From: REBR01 sp033721915
GTDB taxonomy: Bacteria; Pseudomonadota; Gammaproteobacteria; Pseudomonadales; Oleiphilaceae
Length of the DNA: 64,000 nucleotides
Assembly: GCA_033721915.1 (NCBI GenBank)
Contig: JAWWAC010000010.1
Coordinates: 1-64,000, forward strand
Reading direction: 5' to 3'
Below the pieces are notes generated by a model. That model was not told where the DNA came from, did not search any database, and was given only the letters and a program-made list of their open reading frames with translations. The translations under genes and the position numbers were made by a program. This document shows, piece by piece, positions 61,559 to 64,000 of this stretch (position 1 is its first letter; the number at the start of each line of letters is the position of its first letter).

Positions 61559-62842
61559 ATGAAGACCCTGACGAGCTTCGCCTTTGCCCTGTTCGGTGCC
61601 GCCCTGGTGGCCATCAGTTATGGTCTGGCGCGTTTCGCGTTCGGCCTTTTTGTACCGCCCATTCGTGCTGAGCTGGGTCTGACACCGAATGTGATCGGCA
61701 TCATCGGTGCCCTGCCGCTGATCAGCTTTGTGCTGGCCATGCTGGTGGCGCCGTTGTCCGCCGACCGGATGGGGGCCCGTAACACCGCCGTGCTGTCCGG
61801 GGCTTTCGGTGTGGCCGGTCTGGCCATGATCAGTCAGGCCTCGGGGCCGTTGCTGCTCGGCGCCGGTGTCTTTGCCTGCGGCATCTGCACAGGGCTGATG
61901 ATGCCCGCGCTCACTGCCGCCATGCAGGTGCTGGTGGATCGCTCCATGCACGGGCGTGTCAGCTCCGTGATGAACGCCGGCACCAGTATCGGCGTGGTGG
62001 TGGCGGTGCCCACGGTGCTGCTCCTGGCGGATGCCTGGCGCCTGGCTTACCTGTCCTTTGCCGTGCTGGCGGGGCTGGGTGTGATGGGGGCCTTTTACTT
62101 CCTGCCGTCCGTGTCCCGCATCATGCCCGCTAATGCCGCGCCGCCACCGCCCATCAGTGCGCTGCAGTGGTGGCGTCTGTTCCGGCTCTCTCTGTTTGCC
62201 TTTGCCATGGGTTTTGTCTCCGCCGCCTACTGGCTGTTTGCCCCGGACCTGGCGGTCAATCTCGGTGCCCTGCCACCCGGGGAAACCGGCTGGCTGTGGC
62301 TGGCGGTGGGCGTTGCCGGCCTTGGCGGCGCCGTGGTGAGTGATCTGGCCGACCGCAACAACCCGCCCATCACCCACGCACTGATGCTGGTGGTGATGGC
62401 CACCAGCCTGACACTGCTGGCCGCCAGCCCGGACCAGCTGATGCTGTCGGCGTTTTCCGCACTGGTCTTCGGCCTGGCCTACATGAGCCTGACCGGACTG
62501 TACCTGATGACCGGCATCCGCCTGCTGCCGGGCCGCCTTTCCATGGGGCCGGTGCTGCCGTTTATCGCCTGTGCCCTGGGGCAGGCGGCGGGCTCACCGC
62601 TGGTGGGTGTGCTGGTGGAGGAATTCGGTTACGCCGATGCCTTTGCCACCTTCTCTGCCATCGGCATCCTGGTGGCGGTTCTGTCGCCCTGGTACCCCCG
62701 CTACATCGACTTCGGCCCCGACAGCGAGGCAGAAAGCCCGGACGAAGAGGCCACCGGTCTCCAGGCGGCCTACGACCACCAGTTGCTGGATGATGAGGGC
62801 GGGCAGCTGGAACCCGCCACGGAAGAGACCCGCAAAGACTGA
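61559..62842 (+). CDS. MFS transporter, YbfB/YjiJ-like
   Basis: 427 residues from ATG 61559 (GGGGGAGGA upstream), 12 predicted helices. The N-terminal helix (AISYGLARFAFGLFVPPIRA) and the loop after it (LGLTPNVIGIIGALPLISF) match the YbfB/YjiJ group (PF06779). The motif-A-like loop is APLSADRMGARN. The acidic C-terminal tail of about 45 residues is cytoplasmic. Substrate unknown. The 213 bases before it contain no other feature I can name. Confidence 0.88.
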   Translation: MKTLTSFAFALFGAALVAISYGLARFAFGLFVPPIRAELGLTPNVIGIIGALPLISFVLAMLVAPLSADRMGARNTAVLSGAFGVAGLAMISQASGPLLLGAGVFACGICTGLMMPALTAAMQVLVDRSMHGRVSSVMNAGTSIGVVVAVPTVLLLADAWRLAYLSFAVLAGLGVMGAFYFLPSVSRIMPANAAPPPPISALQWWRLFRLSLFAFAMGFVSAAYWLFAPDLAVNLGALPPGETGWLWLAVGVAGLGGAVVSDLADRNNPPITHALMLVVMATSLTLLAASPDQLMLSAFSALVFGLAYMSLTGLYLMTGIRLLPGRLSMGPVLPFIACALGQAAGSPLVGVLVEEFGYADAFATFSAIGILVAVLSPWYPRYIDFGPDSEAESPDEEATGLQAAYDHQLLDDEGGQLEPATEETRKD

Positions 62843-62920
62843 CACTGACCATGACCGTTCAGCCGGTATGCACCAGAGCGGGGTGCCGCTCCCTCCTGCC
62901 CCGTTTGGATCGGCAGTCGG

Positions 62921-64000
62921 TCAGAGTGTCAGGTGGCCCTCTCCGGTACTGGCCAGTGCGGCGAACTGGTGGATTTCCCGGGCCAGGGCGTCATGATCCT
63001 TCAGCCCGGTCTTCCAGGACTCCGGTATCCCGTCACTGCCGGCCCCCAGCAACAGGCCCAGCACCATGCCCCGGTGCACGCTGTCACCACCGGCCTCCGC
63101 ATTGGCCCTGAGGGCCGGAATCAGTGCCCCGTCATGGTTCCGACCCAGTGCCGCCATCAACGGCAGTGCCTGTTCGATATAGCAGGCGGTGGCAAAATAA
63201 TCCGAGCTTTTCCGTTCCGAAGCTTCCTCCAGAAAGCGCATATGCAGCCGCCAGGTTTCATCTTCCGGAATGTTGCCCGGCCCGTTGTGCTCCCGGTAGG
63301 CCCGGAACAACGCCTCACCGGACACCGCCGGCGCCGGAATCCGCCCCGGCAGATCCCGGAACAGGGCCTGCGGCGACTTCCCGTTCACCCCCTCCAGCAG
63401 GGTGGGGACCAGCAGGGCAAGACCACTGCCCACCAGCTCCGAGCGATGGGTCAGCTGCTGGTGGGACAAGGCCATGCCCGTGGCCAGATAGGGGTTGTCC
63501 GGGTTCAGCAGTCCCAGCACCAGCGGGCGGATCAGGCCACCCACGCTGCCAATGGACCAGACACGGCGCTGATGCTCGGCACAGTTCTCCGGTGCCACCC
63601 CCTGGCTGTACTGCTCGAACCAGCGGCGCAGATAGATCTCCGTGTAAGGGTCACTGCGGTCACGGGGCCGGGTCATGAAGCGGATAAAATCCTCCAGGAA
63701 CCCCGCCTGGCTGTAACCGCCCCGCTCAATCACCGAGCGCATCAGCACCCGGATCAGTCCGGCCCCCAGAGTGGACTCGCCGGCGCCCAGGCCATGGTGG
63801 TAATGCATCCTCTCGTCCATTCCGGCGGCGGCGTTGCCATGTTCACCGTCACGCTCGTCCAGTGAAAAGCCGAACTGACTGTAGGGGGTGCGGTAAAAGC
63901 GGGCATGGTCATGGAGGATGTCGTAAGGGCGTCCCAGTGAACGGGCCTTCTCCACATTTGGCCGATAGGCCATGCCCAGCATAAAGGCGTCCGGGTGGGG
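62921..64000 (-). CDS. ADP-ribosylglycohydrolase-like protein, 5' truncated by window edge
   Basis: The frame is open to base 64000, so the N-terminus is missing; 359 residues are visible. The all-helical pattern (GLGAGESTLGAGLIRVLMRS, AGGDSVHRGMVLGLLLGAGS) fits the PF03747 family. In active members the acidic Mg2+-binding segments are usually a TDD-type motif near the start and GGDTD near the end; here they read GAGEST and GGDSVHR, so one or more ligands are replaced. Activity as an ADP-ribosyl hydrolase is therefore doubtful. Confidence 0.78.
   Translation of the reverse strand, partial: PHPDAFMLGMAYRPNVEKARSLGRPYDILHDHARFYRTPYSQFGFSLDERDGEHGNAAAGMDERMHYHHGLGAGESTLGAGLIRVLMRSVIERGGYSQAGFLEDFIRFMTRPRDRSDPYTEIYLRRWFEQYSQGVAPENCAEHQRRVWSIGSVGGLIRPLVLGLLNPDNPYLATGMALSHQQLTHRSELVGSGLALLVPTLLEGVNGKSPQALFRDLPGRIPAPAVSGEALFRAYREHNGPGNIPEDETWRLHMRFLEEASERKSSDYFATACYIEQALPLMAALGRNHDGALIPALRANAEAGGDSVHRGMVLGLLLGAGSDGIPESWKTGLKDHDALAREIHQFAALASTGEGHLTL

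Overview
This is a GC-rich window (about two thirds G+C by eye) from a gammaproteobacterial chromosome. The backbone is typical of the class: nrdR-ribD-ribB-ribH-nusB-thiL-pgpA, ispB divergent from rplU-rpmA-obgE-proB, ettA, and a six-gene Pha/Mrp antiporter. A wax-ester-synthase/DGAT enzyme, a Baeyer-Villiger-type monooxygenase and the antiporter suggest a marine or halotolerant, lipid-using relative of Alcanivorax or Marinobacter. That genus-level guess is inference. I see no rRNA, tRNA, CRISPR array, phage or intact insertion sequence.

Layout. 1-2507: a histidine kinase (5' end off the window) and a sigma-54 response regulator. 2465-8335 (minus): phaAB-C-D-E-F-G. 8462-16299: a DUF4112 protein, a large unknown protein with a papain-like Gln/Cys/His/Asn pattern, a crotonase, a Sel1 lipoprotein, a PlsC acyltransferase, a PilZ protein and EttA. 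16585-23382: glyA followed by the riboflavin/nusB/thiL/pgpA run, in which the RibB protein carries a RibA-like domain without zinc cysteines and no riboflavin synthase is present. 23471-34436: small proteins, a WS/DGAT enzyme, a YhaJ-like LysR regulator facing a glutathionyl-hydroquinone reductase, ispB, the rplU-proB run, an OYE-family reductase and a CDGSH protein. 34574-44637: katG, a GGDEF diguanylate cyclase, a three-gene metal-hydrolase/SDR/monooxygenase operon, a YdjM-like membrane protein and a DsrE-like protein. 44705-48293: an iron-uptake unit (Fur-like box, siderophore-type receptor, PepSY protein, small membrane protein).

48655-58782 is the most interesting part. A 1024-residue TonB-dependent receptor and a beta-helix-like lipoprotein form one unit. 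A complete private energising operon (DUF3450, TtpC, ExbB, ExbD, TonB, TPR) forms the next, and a strong terminator separates them. Each unit is preceded by an 18-bp sequence matching the PhoB box at 15 of 18 positions. I read this as a candidate phosphate-starvation-induced outer-membrane import system with its own TonB motor.

59006-64000 holds TspO, a secreted endonuclease I with an Ada-type zinc tail, an atypical SDR, an MFS transporter and the 3' part of an ADP-ribosylglycohydrolase-like gene. A short dispersed repeat built on TGCCTGTCCC forms two intergenic clusters and also lies inside a membrane-protein gene.
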